From: JBPCOB01 sp051000715
GTDB taxonomy: Bacteria; Actinomycetota; Actinomycetes; JALYNC01
Reading direction: 5' to 3'
DNA: 53,268 nt
Assembly: GCA_051000715.1 (NCBI GenBank)
Contig: JBPCOB010000065.1
Location: 1-53,268, forward strand
The notes beneath the pieces are model-generated. The model did no database searches. It was not told the origin of the DNA and saw nothing but the letters and a program-made list of their open reading frames with translations. The translations under genes were made by a program, and so were the position numbers. Below, in pieces: positions 8,552 to 17,500 of this stretch (its first letter is position 1; each line of letters begins with the position of its first letter).

Positions 8552-9597
8552 CGCACTCAGGAACTCGCCCAGCTTCGCCCTTCCCTGCTGCCTTTGCCGG
8601 GGCGCTGGGGGTTGCCGTCGCATACGCTGTCTACCGGGCCTTGGTCGACACCCGGCAGGTGCTGATCCTTATTCTGCTCGCGGCGTTCCTCGCCGTGGGG
8701 CTCAGCCCGGCCGTGGACTGGCTGGTGACCCACCGAATGCGGCGCGGCGCCGCCGTGGCCACGGTGTCGCTCGCCGGCGTGCTGTTCTTCGGCGGCTTCA
8801 TCGCCTCCCTGGTGCCCCCCCTGGTCAGCCAGACGCAGCAACTGATCAAGAATGGGCCGAGCTACGCCAAGCAGCTGAGCGACAGGAGCACGACCCTCGG
8901 CCGGATCGACGCCCGGCTGCATGTGACGGACCGCCTCCACCAGCAGTCCGCAAAGGGCGGCGCCGGCGTTACCACCCAGGCTCTCAATGGCGTGCTGGGC
9001 GTCGGCCGAATCGTGCTCAGCGCCGTGCTCTCAGCGCTCATCGTCACGGTGCTGACCGTCTATCTGTTGGCCTCCCTGCCGGAGATCAAACAGACCGTCT
9101 ATCGGCTGGCGCCGCGAAGCCGGCGGGCCCGGGTCAGCCTGATCGGCGACGAGATCCTGTCCCGCATCGGCGGCTACGTCCTTGGGAAACTCGCCACCTC
9201 GGTTGTGGCCGGCGTACTTCACCTGATCGTCCTCGAGATCCTCGGGGTGCCATACGCCGTCGCGCTGGCGCTGCTGACCGCCGTGGTGGATATCATCCCG
9301 CTGGTGGGTGGCTACATCGCCATGATCGTGATCGCACTGGCGGCGCTGTTGGTCTCGATCCCGGTCGTGATCGCAACCATCGTCTTCCACGTCCTCTACC
9401 GGCTCTTCGAGGACTACCTCCTCACACCGGTCGTGATGCGCCGCACCGTCGAAATCTCCCCGACGCTGACGATCGTGTCGGTGCTGCTTGGCGGCGTCCT
9501 GCTCGGGCTGGTCGGCGCACTGATCGCAATCCCGGTCGCGGCGGCGGTGCAACTGGTGTTCGAGGAGGTCGCCGTACCGCGACTGGACCAAGCCTGA
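8548..9597 (+). CDS. AI-2E family transporter (PerM-like)
   Basis: 349 aa if it starts at TTG 8548, which overlaps the upstream stop by four bases. The layout matches the family: two N-terminal membrane helices (AFAGALGVAVAYAVYRAL, LILILLAAFLAVGLSP), one more near residue 75, a soluble region (~residues 95-145), then a C-terminal bundle of 4-5 helices with the GGYIAMIV and PVVMRRTVEISPTLTI segments. Family members export autoinducer-2 or act in Na+/H+ exchange and osmotic tolerance; many actinobacterial ones are uncharacterised. It is likely co-expressed with the YihY gene. Confidence 0.85.
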   Translation: MTHSGTRPASPFPAAFAGALGVAVAYAVYRALVDTRQVLILILLAAFLAVGLSPAVDWLVTHRMRRGAAVATVSLAGVLFFGGFIASLVPPLVSQTQQLIKNGPSYAKQLSDRSTTLGRIDARLHVTDRLHQQSAKGGAGVTTQALNGVLGVGRIVLSAVLSALIVTVLTVYLLASLPEIKQTVYRLAPRSRRARVSLIGDEILSRIGGYVLGKLATSVVAGVLHLIVLEILGVPYAVALALLTAVVDIIPLVGGYIAMIVIALAALLVSIPVVIATIVFHVLYRLFEDYLLTPVVMRRTVEISPTLTIVSVLLGGVLLGLVGALIAIPVAAAVQLVFEEVAVPRLDQA

Positions 9598-9671
9598 GCG
9601 TCGCTGGCAAGCACCCTTCGGCCAGTACTGTCGGCAGCTTCTCAGCGCGCCTCCAGCCGCCGCGACCTTGC

Positions 9672-10073
9672 TTACCAGCCGAGCGCAGCCATGGCGGCGG
9701 CCAGCCCGAGCCCGGCAGCCGCGAGCGGCGACTCCACCCGGTCCCAGCCGGCTGGTGCCAGCCGGCGCCGCACCAGCCGCTCGCCGACGTATCCGGGAAC
9801 CATCAGCGCGCCGAGCACGGCAAGTACCCGGGTCGCGCGCTGGTTCGATCCGATCCCCAAGGCCGCCGTGGCGACCGCCTGCGCGAGAAGCATGGGCACC
9901 GGCGCGCTGAACGCCGTACCCATCAGGACGGCGTCCCGGGCGATCCTGCTGGGGTCGCCGTGCATGCCCGGCAGGTCGTAGGCGTGCCGGCGGACGATCG
10001 CGACGCCGAGTCCGGTCAGGCCGCACCCCAACTGGGCAGCCGAGACCACCATGAGCAGTCCGCGCCGAGCCAT
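9672..10073 (-). CDS. small integral membrane protein, 133 aa
   Basis: ATG 10073 to the stop at 9672. The translation has about four hydrophobic segments: SAAQLGCGLTGLGVAIV near residue 11, AVLMGTAFSAPVPMLLAQAV near 48, VLAVLGALMVPGYVG near 83, and a C-terminal LAAAGLGLAAAMAALG. These are separated by basic loops. I recognise no family. It stands alone between the AI-2E gene and the RidA gene. Confidence 0.6.
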   Translation of the reverse strand: MARRGLLMVVSAAQLGCGLTGLGVAIVRRHAYDLPGMHGDPSRIARDAVLMGTAFSAPVPMLLAQAVATAALGIGSNQRATRVLAVLGALMVPGYVGERLVRRRLAPAGWDRVESPLAAAGLGLAAAMAALGW

Positions 10074-10150
10074 CGCCCCGAGCGTACCGACGGACAGCGC
10101 AGACCTCCTCGTGCGGGCACGTCCTCGCGAGGGCGCCGGCTGGGATGGCC

Positions 10151-10570
10151 CTAGGCCCGCGGTTGGTCCGGTACGACGGCGACGCAGACGAGCTCAACGA
10201 GGGCCGACGGGTCGAACAGCTCGCTCACGCCGACCAATGCGGTGGCCGGGTAGTGCCGGCCGAACCGAGACCGGTACGCAGCCCCCAGCTCCGGCAGTGC
10301 GGTCCGGTACGCCGCCATGTCCGTCGTGTAGATCAACATGGACACCAGGTGCTCGGGCGCGGCGTCGGCCGCCGACAGCGCCGTGACGACGTTGGCGGCC
10401 GCGCGGTCGAACTGCTCCACCAGCCACCTGCCGACCATCCGGCCAGCCTCATCCACTCCGGTCTGGCCGCCGAGCCACACCGTCCGGCCGGCCACCGGTA
10501 CGACGACGTGGGCGAAGCCGACCGGCGGCGCGAGTTCCGGCGGGTTGATCACCGCATGCGGCGAGCTCAC
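10151..10570 (-). CDS. RidA family protein
   Basis: 139 aa from GTG 10570, whose GTGA overlaps the stop of the enoyl-CoA hydratase gene; an in-frame GTG at 10582 is less likely. The sequence fits the RidA/YjgF/UK114 trimeric fold: AVINPPELAPPVGFAHVV near the N-terminus, then VWLGGQTG, and FDPSALVELVCVAVV at the C-terminus. RidA enzymes hydrolyse reactive enamines or imines; relatives serve catabolic steps. Co-translation with an enoyl-CoA hydratase suggests a part in a CoA-thioester catabolic pathway rather than general enamine detoxification (inference). Confidence 0.85.
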   Translation of the reverse strand: MSSPHAVINPPELAPPVGFAHVVVPVAGRTVWLGGQTGVDEAGRMVGRWLVEQFDRAAANVVTALSAADAAPEHLVSMLIYTTDMAAYRTALPELGAAYRSRFGRHYPATALVGVSELFDPSALVELVCVAVVPDQPRA

Positions 10571-11391
10571 CGGCCGCTCCACCGCGGTGGCCGCTTCTCG
10601 GTGAACGCCGCGTGGAACTCGCGGTGGTCCTCGGAGTGCATGAGCAGGGCCTGGGTCATCGCCTCGAGCTCGAGCGCACCGCCGAGGTCCATGTCGATCT
10701 CGCGGGTCAGGAGCATCTTGGTCGTCGCGTAGGCGAACGCCGGACCGTCGGCGAGCCGCCGAGCCAGCGCCGCCGTGGCCGCCGGCAGCTCCGCGTCGTC
10801 GTACACCGAACCCAGACCCAGGCGCCCGGCCGACTCGGCGTCGACGGTGTCACCGAGCATGAGGAGCTCGGTGGCCCGCGCGACACCGACCATTCGCGGC
10901 AGCAGGTACGCCGAGCCCATGTCGGCCCCCGCGAGGCCGACCTTCGTGAACAGGAAGGCGAACTTGGCCGACCGGGCAAGCAGCCGGAAGTCAGCGGCCA
11001 GCGCGATAACCGAGCCGGCGCCGGCCGCCGTACCGTTGACGGAGGCGATGACCGGTAGCGGGCACTCGCGCATGTTCTGCACGACGGCGCCGGTCATCCG
11101 GGTGAAGTCCAGAATCTCCCGCGGCGCCATTTGCAGCAGCTCGCCGATGATCTCATCGACGTCGCCGCCGGAACAGAAGCCCCGGCCGTTCCCGGTAATC
11201 ACGACGACCCGTACGTCGTCGCGGTGCGGCAGCTCCCGGAGCAGGTCGCGCAGGTCGGCGTAGACGTCGAACGTCAGGGCGTTGAGCCGCGACGGCCGGT
11301 CGAAGGTGACGGTGGCGACGCCGTCGGCCACCGAAAACTCGAAGTGCCGCCACTCCTGGGTGAAGCCGGCGGAGGCACGGAATGGGCTCAT
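10567..11391 (-). CDS. enoyl-CoA hydratase/isomerase family protein
   Basis: 274 aa from ATG 11391. It has a crotonase fold with the two oxyanion-hole segments, FCSGGDVDEI (~residue 72) and NGTAAGAGSVIALAADFRL (~residue 119), followed by the region AGADMGSAYLLPRMVG that lines the active site. The family acts on enoyl-CoA or related thioesters by hydration, isomerisation or ring opening. It is coupled with RidA. In other actinobacteria such pairs sit near aromatic acyl-CoA genes (recalled context), but no CoA ligase or monooxygenase is present here, so the substrate is open. Confidence 0.82.
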   Translation of the reverse strand: MSPFRASAGFTQEWRHFEFSVADGVATVTFDRPSRLNALTFDVYADLRDLLRELPHRDDVRVVVITGNGRGFCSGGDVDEIIGELLQMAPREILDFTRMTGAVVQNMRECPLPVIASVNGTAAGAGSVIALAADFRLLARSAKFAFLFTKVGLAGADMGSAYLLPRMVGVARATELLMLGDTVDAESAGRLGLGSVYDDAELPAATAALARRLADGPAFAYATTKMLLTREIDMDLGGALELEAMTQALLMHSEDHREFHAAFTEKRPPRWSGR

Positions 11392-11442
11392 CGGCGGGCG
11401 GCTCCTCGCGATCGGCGGCGTCGCGAGGCTATAGCCGCGGCC

Positions 11443-11877
11443 TCATCCCACGCCGAGAACCTCCTCGACGAAGGTCGGCGACGCCGGGTCCAGGTGGGTA
11501 AGGCTTTCGATCCGACCGAAGGCCCGGTCGGCCGAGGCCACCGGCCAGCCTCGACGACGCGCCGTTGCGCCCAGCACCGCGTCGAAAGCCCCCAGCGAAT
11601 CCACCTCCTCGAACAGGGCGAGCCCCTCGAGCAGGTCATCGTCATCCAAGCGCGTGAGGGGACCGAGCCCCTCGGCGTACCAGCGGGCCAGACTTGCCGC
11701 GTCGAGGCGGCCGGTATTGCGCGCACGAACATGCGCGAACTCCTGGACCACCTCGACGGTCGTCGTTGCGGGAACGGTCCCATTCCGGACCAGCTCCAGG
11801 GTTCGGCGACACGGCTCCCTCAGCCGGTGATCAGCGCCGACGGCGTAGATGAGCACCGTTGTGTCGAGGAGGATCAC
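11443..11877 (-). CDS. vapC: PIN-domain toxin (VapC family)
   Basis: 144 aa from GTG 11877, overlapping the antitoxin stop by four bases. The fold starts with ILLDTTVLIYAVG (first acidic residue D5), has a mid-protein glutamate in VVQEFAHVRA, and later acidic residues in DAVLGATARR and VASADRAF. This acidic set binds Mg2+ or Mn2+ in PIN ribonucleases. VapC toxins cleave tRNA or rRNA and are held inactive by the cognate antitoxin. All catalytic positions appear present, so the toxin looks intact. Confidence 0.85.
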   Translation of the reverse strand: MILLDTTVLIYAVGADHRLREPCRRTLELVRNGTVPATTTVEVVQEFAHVRARNTGRLDAASLARWYAEGLGPLTRLDDDDLLEGLALFEEVDSLGAFDAVLGATARRRGWPVASADRAFGRIESLTHLDPASPTFVEEVLGVG

Positions 11878-12122
11878 CCGAAACGCTGGCCGCGCAGCTG
11901 ATCGAGCTCCCGTCGCAAGTCCTGCGGTTCAGGCACGGGCATCGGCTCTGCGTCGAGGAGGAGCGTGAGGGCGGCCCGCCGCTTCTCGGCAGAACCCGGG
12001 TACCGCGAGTCGATCGCCTCGCGAACCAGCGTGCTCACGGAGACGCGCCGACGCTCGGCTTCGCGCTCGAGTCGGTCCCAGCGCTCCGCGTCGATGAGCA
12101 CTTGGAGCCGCCGGTCCAACAT
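11874..12122 (-). CDS. vapB: ribbon-helix-helix antitoxin (VapB/CopG type)
   Basis: 82 aa from ATG 12122; a second in-frame ATG lies six bases upstream at 12128. I prefer 12122 because TACGGT (12134-12129) followed by exactly 6 bases makes it a leaderless start. The N-terminus is a ribbon-helix-helix: DRRLQVLIDAERWDRLEREA, then RRVSVSTLVREAID. The C-terminal half, with proline-rich and acidic residues, is expected to wrap the toxin. Such antitoxins usually repress their own promoter. It is divergent from the aminopeptidase gene, with a ~60-bp shared promoter region. Confidence 0.82.
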   Translation of the reverse strand: MLDRRLQVLIDAERWDRLEREAERRRVSVSTLVREAIDSRYPGSAEKRRAALTLLLDAEPMPVPEPQDLRRELDQLRGQRFG

Positions 12123-12134
12123 GCTCATACCGTA
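12120..12134 (-). promoter_or_regulatory. leaderless promoter of vapB
   Basis: On the minus strand TACGGT (12134-12129) is followed by 6 bases and ATG 12122-12120. This matches the TANNNT-N6-start arrangement seen at the other two antitoxin genes in the window. No -35 is obvious. Confidence 0.45.
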
Positions 12135-12185
12135 GCAGGTGGGCTGGCGCTAGCCTGGGTTGGCAGCCGCTGGCAGGAGGAACGA

Positions 12186-13655
12186 GTGAGCGACGAGGCA
12201 CCGGTCCGCGCCGAGGAAATAACGCCGGAGGAGACACCGGCGGAGGGCGCGGCTAGCCGCGACATCCAGGTCCCAGGGCCGCTGCGCGAGTTCATGGCCC
12301 GCGGCTGGGCGGAACCGGGCGCACTCGACCTGTCGGCGGAGCCGACGGCGCAGTATTGCGCGAAGCGCCGTACCGCCATCTCCACGCGCTTTCCTGGTGA
12401 GACGCTGGTTGTCCCCACCGGCGGACCCAAGGTTCGGGCCAACGACACCGACTACCCCTTCCGACCGGGCAGCGACTTCTACTGGCTTGCCGGAGACCAT
12501 CAACCGGACGCCGTCCTGGTGATGACCCCGGCGGGTGACGGGCACGCGGCGACGCTCTACCTGGCCCCTCGCTCGGACCGCTCATCCCTCGCCTTCTTCA
12601 CCAACCGGCGGTACGGCAAGTTGTGGGTGGGTCCTCCCCGCGGCCCAACGGAGCCCGCGGCGGCGTTGCAGATCGACTGTCGGCCGCTCGACGAGCTGCC
12701 CGGCGTACTCGAGTCGCTCGGTGACCAGGTGCGGGTGCTGCGCGGGCACGACGAATCGGTCGATAACAAGGTGCCGCCGGCGGGCAAGGAACGCGACGAG
12801 GAGCTGGCCACCGCGCTCTCCGAGCTTCGCCTGGTCAAGGACGACCACGAGATCGCCATGCTCGAGGAGGCGATCGCGGCCACCGTCCGGGGCTTCGAGG
12901 ACGTCGTGCGCGAGCTGCCGAGGGCGGTCGAGACGAGCGAGCGCTGGATTGAGGGGACGTTCAACCGGCGGGCCCGGGTCGAGGGAAACGACGTCGGCTA
13001 CGGCAGCATCTGCGCCGGTGGCCCACACGCGACGACGTTGCACTGGGTCGACAACGACGGGCCGGTGCGTCCGGGCGAGCTGTTGCTGATCGACATGGGC
13101 GTCGAGTCGAAGTCTCTCTACACCGCGGACGTCACCCGAACCCTGCCGATCAACGGCCGCTGGTCGCCGGTGCAGCGGCGGGTGTACGACGCGGTGCTCG
13201 AGGCCCAGCGGGCCGGCTTCGCCGCCACCAAACCCGGCAACGCCTTTCTCGACCCGCACCGCGCTGCCATGGAGGTACTCGCTCACCGCCTCGAGGACTG
13301 GGGCATCCTGCCGGTCCCGGCCGAGCAGTCGCTGGACAAGGAGTGCGGGCTGCACCGCCGCTACACCCGGCACGGCACGTCGCACATGCTCGGCCTCGAC
13401 GTCCACGACTGCGACGCCGCTCGCAAGGAGACCTACCGCGACGGCACCCTCGAGACCGGGATGGTGCTGACCGTCGAGCCCGGGCTGTACTTCCAGGCCG
13501 ACGACCTCACCGTGCCGGTGGAGTACCGCGGCATCGGCGTTCGCATCGAGGACGACGTGCTGGTCACCGAAGATGGCTGCCGGGTCCTGTCCGACGCTCT
13601 GCCCACCGACCCGGACGAGATCGAGCGATGGATGGCCGGCCTGCTCCTCCGGTAG
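12186..13655 (+). CDS. Xaa-Pro aminopeptidase (aminopeptidase P, M24B)
   Basis: 489 aa from GTG 12186, with a strong GGAGG (12176-12180) upstream. An acidic N-terminal ~35 residues precede the aminopeptidase P N-terminal domain (~40-200: YPFRPGSDFYWLAG). The pita-bread catalytic domain follows. The five metal ligands are visible: two Asp in LIDMGVESKSLYTADVTRTL, His in RHGTSHMLGLDVHDC, Glu in TVEPGLYF, and Glu in RIEDDVLVTEDG. The enzyme removes an N-terminal residue that precedes proline, in the cytoplasm, using two Mn2+ ions. It is followed by an inverted repeat that may end the transcript. Confidence 0.92.
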   Translation: MSDEAPVRAEEITPEETPAEGAASRDIQVPGPLREFMARGWAEPGALDLSAEPTAQYCAKRRTAISTRFPGETLVVPTGGPKVRANDTDYPFRPGSDFYWLAGDHQPDAVLVMTPAGDGHAATLYLAPRSDRSSLAFFTNRRYGKLWVGPPRGPTEPAAALQIDCRPLDELPGVLESLGDQVRVLRGHDESVDNKVPPAGKERDEELATALSELRLVKDDHEIAMLEEAIAATVRGFEDVVRELPRAVETSERWIEGTFNRRARVEGNDVGYGSICAGGPHATTLHWVDNDGPVRPGELLLIDMGVESKSLYTADVTRTLPINGRWSPVQRRVYDAVLEAQRAGFAATKPGNAFLDPHRAAMEVLAHRLEDWGILPVPAEQSLDKECGLHRRYTRHGTSHMLGLDVHDCDAARKETYRDGTLETGMVLTVEPGLYFQADDLTVPVEYRGIGVRIEDDVLVTEDGCRVLSDALPTDPDEIERWMAGLLLR

Positions 13656-13690
13656 GGACGCCGTACCTGCGCCAAAACCTAAGGCAGGAC

Positions 13691-13726
13691 CGGGCGGTAG
13701 GGCGGCGCCGCTCCGGCGACCGCCCG
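13691..13726 (+). terminator. hairpin downstream of the aminopeptidase gene
   Basis: CGGGCGGT (13691-13698) pairs with ACCGCCCG (13719-13726) across a 20-base GC-rich spacer that can fold further. It lies 36 bases after the stop codon. There is no T-run, as is common for actinobacterial terminators. Confidence 0.4.
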
Positions 13727-13764
13727 ATGAGTCCCTACACCCACGGCTGGGCAGGCAGATATGC

Positions 13765-14580
13765 ATGGCTGCCAGCGCACCTGCGTCAGAAGGATCGATC
13801 TACTTCGTCGGGACGGCGACGACGATCATCCGCTTCGGCGGTCTGACCCTGCTCACCGACCCAAACTTCCTGCACAAGGGGCAGCGCGCCTACCTCGGGC
13901 GTGGGCTGAGCAGCCGAAGGCGAACCCAACCGGCGCTTTCGGTCGAGGAGCTGCCGAAGTTGGACGCCGTGGTGCTTTCGCACCTGCACGGCGACCACTT
14001 CGACCGGGTCGCCCGGCGCGGGCTGGACAAGTCGCTGCCGGTCCTCACCACCCGGCACGCGGCCCGCCACCTGCGTCTACAGGGCTTTGGGCAGGCGGTG
14101 CCGATGAAGACCTGGCAGGCCGAAACGCTCACTCGCGGATCGACGTCGGTGCGGGTGACGTCGCTCCCCGGGCGCCACACCAACGGCCCGCTGCGCCAGG
14201 TGCTGCCGCCGGTGATGGGCAGCCTGCTGGAGTTCGAGACGCGACCGGGCGAGGTGGCGTTCCGCCTCTACATCACCGGCGACACGCTGGTCTACCCGGA
14301 CCTGGCGGAGATCCGCAGCCGGCACCCGGAGATCGACCTGGCCCTGCTCCACCTCGGCGGCACCCGGATCCTGGGAAAGCTCGTCACGATGGACGCCGCC
14401 CAGGGCATCGAGCTGCTCGAGCTGATCCGGCCGCGGGCGGCGGTGCCGATCCACTACGACGACTACCCGGTGTTCAAGTCGCCGCTGGCCGACTTTCAGG
14501 CACTCGCAGCCCGCGGAGCGCTGCCGACGTCACTGTCCTACCTGAGCCATGGCGAGAGCCTGCCGATCCGTGCCGGCTGA
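13765..14580 (+). CDS. metallo-beta-lactamase-fold hydrolase (UlaG-like)
   Basis: 271 aa from ATG 13765; the frame is open upstream, but the fold begins right after this start (IYFVGTATTIIRFGGLTLLTDPN). The metal-binding motif HLHGDHFD is near residue 73, with further histidines in PGRHTNGP and in PIHYDDYP near the C-terminus. An aspartate appears in YITGDTLVYPDL. This pattern fits UlaG-like or RomA-like hydrolases acting on lactones or phosphodiesters; the substrate is unknown. Its last 51 bases overlap the 3' end of the convergent glutamate dehydrogenase gene. Confidence 0.85.
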   Translation: MAASAPASEGSIYFVGTATTIIRFGGLTLLTDPNFLHKGQRAYLGRGLSSRRRTQPALSVEELPKLDAVVLSHLHGDHFDRVARRGLDKSLPVLTTRHAARHLRLQGFGQAVPMKTWQAETLTRGSTSVRVTSLPGRHTNGPLRQVLPPVMGSLLEFETRPGEVAFRLYITGDTLVYPDLAEIRSRHPEIDLALLHLGGTRILGKLVTMDAAQGIELLELIRPRAAVPIHYDDYPVFKSPLADFQALAARGALPTSLSYLSHGESLPIRAG

Positions 14581-17500
14581 CGGGCCGTCGGTCGCCCGGC
14601 GGTCGACGGAGCCGGTCTGGACAAGGTTGCGCAGCTCCCGCATGGCGACCGACAGCATGGCGATGTCCAGGACGCCGGCGGCCCGAAGGTCGGCAAAGGT
14701 GGCCAGGCAGCGGCGTACCCGCGTCTCGTTCTCCTCGAGCCAGGCGTCTACCAGCTCGTCGGCGCCGACTCCGTCGCCGTGGAGCCGCAGAACGCCGGCC
14801 GCCAGTCCCCGGTGCTGGATCGCCAGGTCGTCGCGCAGCGACGCCTTGGCCAGGGCCTGCCAGTGTGTCTGCACCGGCAGTCCGGTCACCTCGGAGCGCA
14901 ACCAGTCGAGCTCCAGGCGGGCGCCGAGAGTGAAGTAGACCGAGGCCACCTCCCGGACCTCCCGACCGGCACCGATGGCTACCTCGACGATGTCGAGGGC
15001 GGCCGACATCGGGGCCAGCGCGCCGATTCGAGCCGCAAGATCTGCCGGTACCCCCTGGTCCCGCAGCCGCTTGACCCGGCCGGCCATGGCCTCGGCATCG
15101 GCTCCCACCATGAGCTCCGGCAACGCCTCGGCCAGCACGGTGACGCCAGGGGTGAAGTGAGCCACCTCCGCGCCGACGTCGAGTGGCTGCCGGCGGCTGC
15201 GCAGCAACCACACGGACGCTCGCTCGACCAACTTGCGGCTCTCGATCAGGATGGCGGTCTGGACATGCGCGGACACGACGGAGTCGAGCGCCTCGACGTC
15301 CAGCCAGAGCGCCTCGAGGTGGAAGACGTCCCGGACGACGGTGTATGCCCGTGCGACGTCGGTGACCTTGGTGCCGCTCTCGGTCCGCAGCCAATGGACG
15401 AAGCTCGACCCGACCCGGTTGACCAGGGCGTTGGCGATGCTGGTGGAGATGATCTCGCGACGGAGCCGATGGGACTGCATCTGCTTCTCGTAGCGCTCCC
15501 TGAGCAGCTCGGGGAAGTAGCGGCGCAGCTCCGCGCCGAGATAGGGATCCTCCGGCACGTCCGAGTCGAGCAGCGCGGCGTAGACGTTGATCTTTGAATA
15601 GGCCAGCAGGACCGCAAGCTCCGGACGGGTCAGTCCCTTTCCCGCGGCAAGTCGCTCCAAGATCGCCTCATCGTTCGGCAGGAACTCCAGGGAACGGTTG
15701 AGCCGGCCGTCCCGCTCCAGGTCGCGCATGTGCCGGGCATGGCGGTCCAGCGACGCGGCAGCAGTCGCCTCCGTGATGCTGATCGCCTGAGCCTGCCGGT
15801 AGTTGTGAGCGAGCACGAGGGACGCGACGTCGTCGGTCATCTCGGCCAGCAGCTCGTTGCGCTGCTTCTCGGTGAGATCGCCCGCGACGACCACCTCGTT
15901 CAGCAGAATCTTGATGTTGACCTCGTGGTCGGAGGTGTCCACGCCGGCGGAGTTGTCGATGAAGTCGGTGTTGATCCGACCCCCGCCCACGGCGTACTCG
16001 ATCCGCCCGAGCTGGGTGAGCCCGAGGTTGCCGCCTTCTCCGACGACCCGGGCCCGGAGCTCCGGGGCGTCGATCCGCAGTGCGTCGGTGGCCCGGTCGC
16101 CGACGTCGGCATGGCTTTCGCTGCTGGCCTTGACGTAGGTGCCGATGCCGCCGTTGAAGAGCAGGTCGACCGGGGCCCGCAGCAACGCCTTGATGAGGTC
16201 GGCCGGCGACAGGCGGGTGTCCTCGACGCCGAGGATCCGGCGTACCTCCGTGGAGAGCGGAATCGACTTGGCGGTGCGCGGGAAGACGCCACCGCCGGCC
16301 GACAGCTTGGTCGCGTCGTAGTCGGCCCAGCTCGACCCGGGCAGGCCGAAGAGCCGCTGGCGCTCCTCGAAGCTCACCGCGGGATCGGGGTCGGGATCGA
16401 GGAAGACGTGGAGGTGGTTGAACACGCCGACCAGCTTGATGTGGCGCGAGAGCAGCATGCCGTTGCCGAACACGTCGCCGGACATGTCACCGATGCCGAC
16501 GACGGTGAAGTCCTCGGCCTGGACGTCGACGCCCATCTCGCGGAAGTGCCGGCGTACCGACTCCCAGGCACCCCGGGCCGTGATCCCCATCTCCTTGTGG
16601 TCGTATCCCGCCGACCCCCCGGAGGCGAACGCGTCACCGAGCCAGTAGCCGTACTCGCCGGCGATGGAGTTGGCCAGGTCGGAGAAGGTCGCGGTGCCCT
16701 TGTCGGCGGCGACGACGAGGTACGGGTCGGGCTCGTCGTGGCAGACCACGTCGCGCGGCGGGACGACCTCGTCGCCGGCGTAGTTGTCGGTCAGGTCGAG
16801 TAGGCCACGCATGAACGTCGAGTAGCAGGCGACCACCTCGTCCCTTAGGGCGTCGCGCTCGGCCGGCGGGCGCTTGACGACGAAACCACCCTTGGCGCCC
16901 TGCGGCACGATCACCGCGTTCTTGACCATCTGGGCCTTCATCAAGCCCAGCACCTCGGTGCGGAAGTCCTCGAGCCGGTCCGACCAACGGATGCCGCCGC
17001 GGGCCACCCGGGCGCCGCGCAGGTGCACCGCCTCGACCCGCGGCGAGTGGACCCAGATCTCGAACATCGGTCGCGGCTGCGGGAGCATCGGAATCGCGCC
17101 CGGATCCAGCTTGAAGGCCACGTAGGGCTTGCGCTCACCGTCTCGGGTGCGCTGGAAGTAGTTGGTGCGCAGGGTGGCCCGCACCACGGCCAGGAAGCTG
17201 CGCAGGATCCGGTCCTCGTCGAGGTTCGCGATCGCGTCGAGGGCGGTCTCGATCCTTCCCACGATCTTGTCGGCGCCGGCCGGATCAGGTGGCATCGCGG
17301 GATCGAGCCGCGCGTGGAACAGCTCGACCAGCAGCCGGGCGACATCGGGGTTCGCGGTGACGGTCTGCTCCATGTAGGCCTGGCTGAACGTCACGCCGGC
17401 CTGGCGCAGGTACTTGCAGTAAGCCCGCAGCAGCGCGGCCTCCCGCCAGGTCAGCCGCGCACCGAGCACGAGCCGGTTGAACCCGTCGTTGTCGGCCTCC

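Noticed and set aside
14530..14580. Frameshift at the end of the metallo-hydrolase or glutamate dehydrogenase gene
   Set aside because: Both 3' ends look natural; a 51-bp convergent overlap is sufficient explanation.
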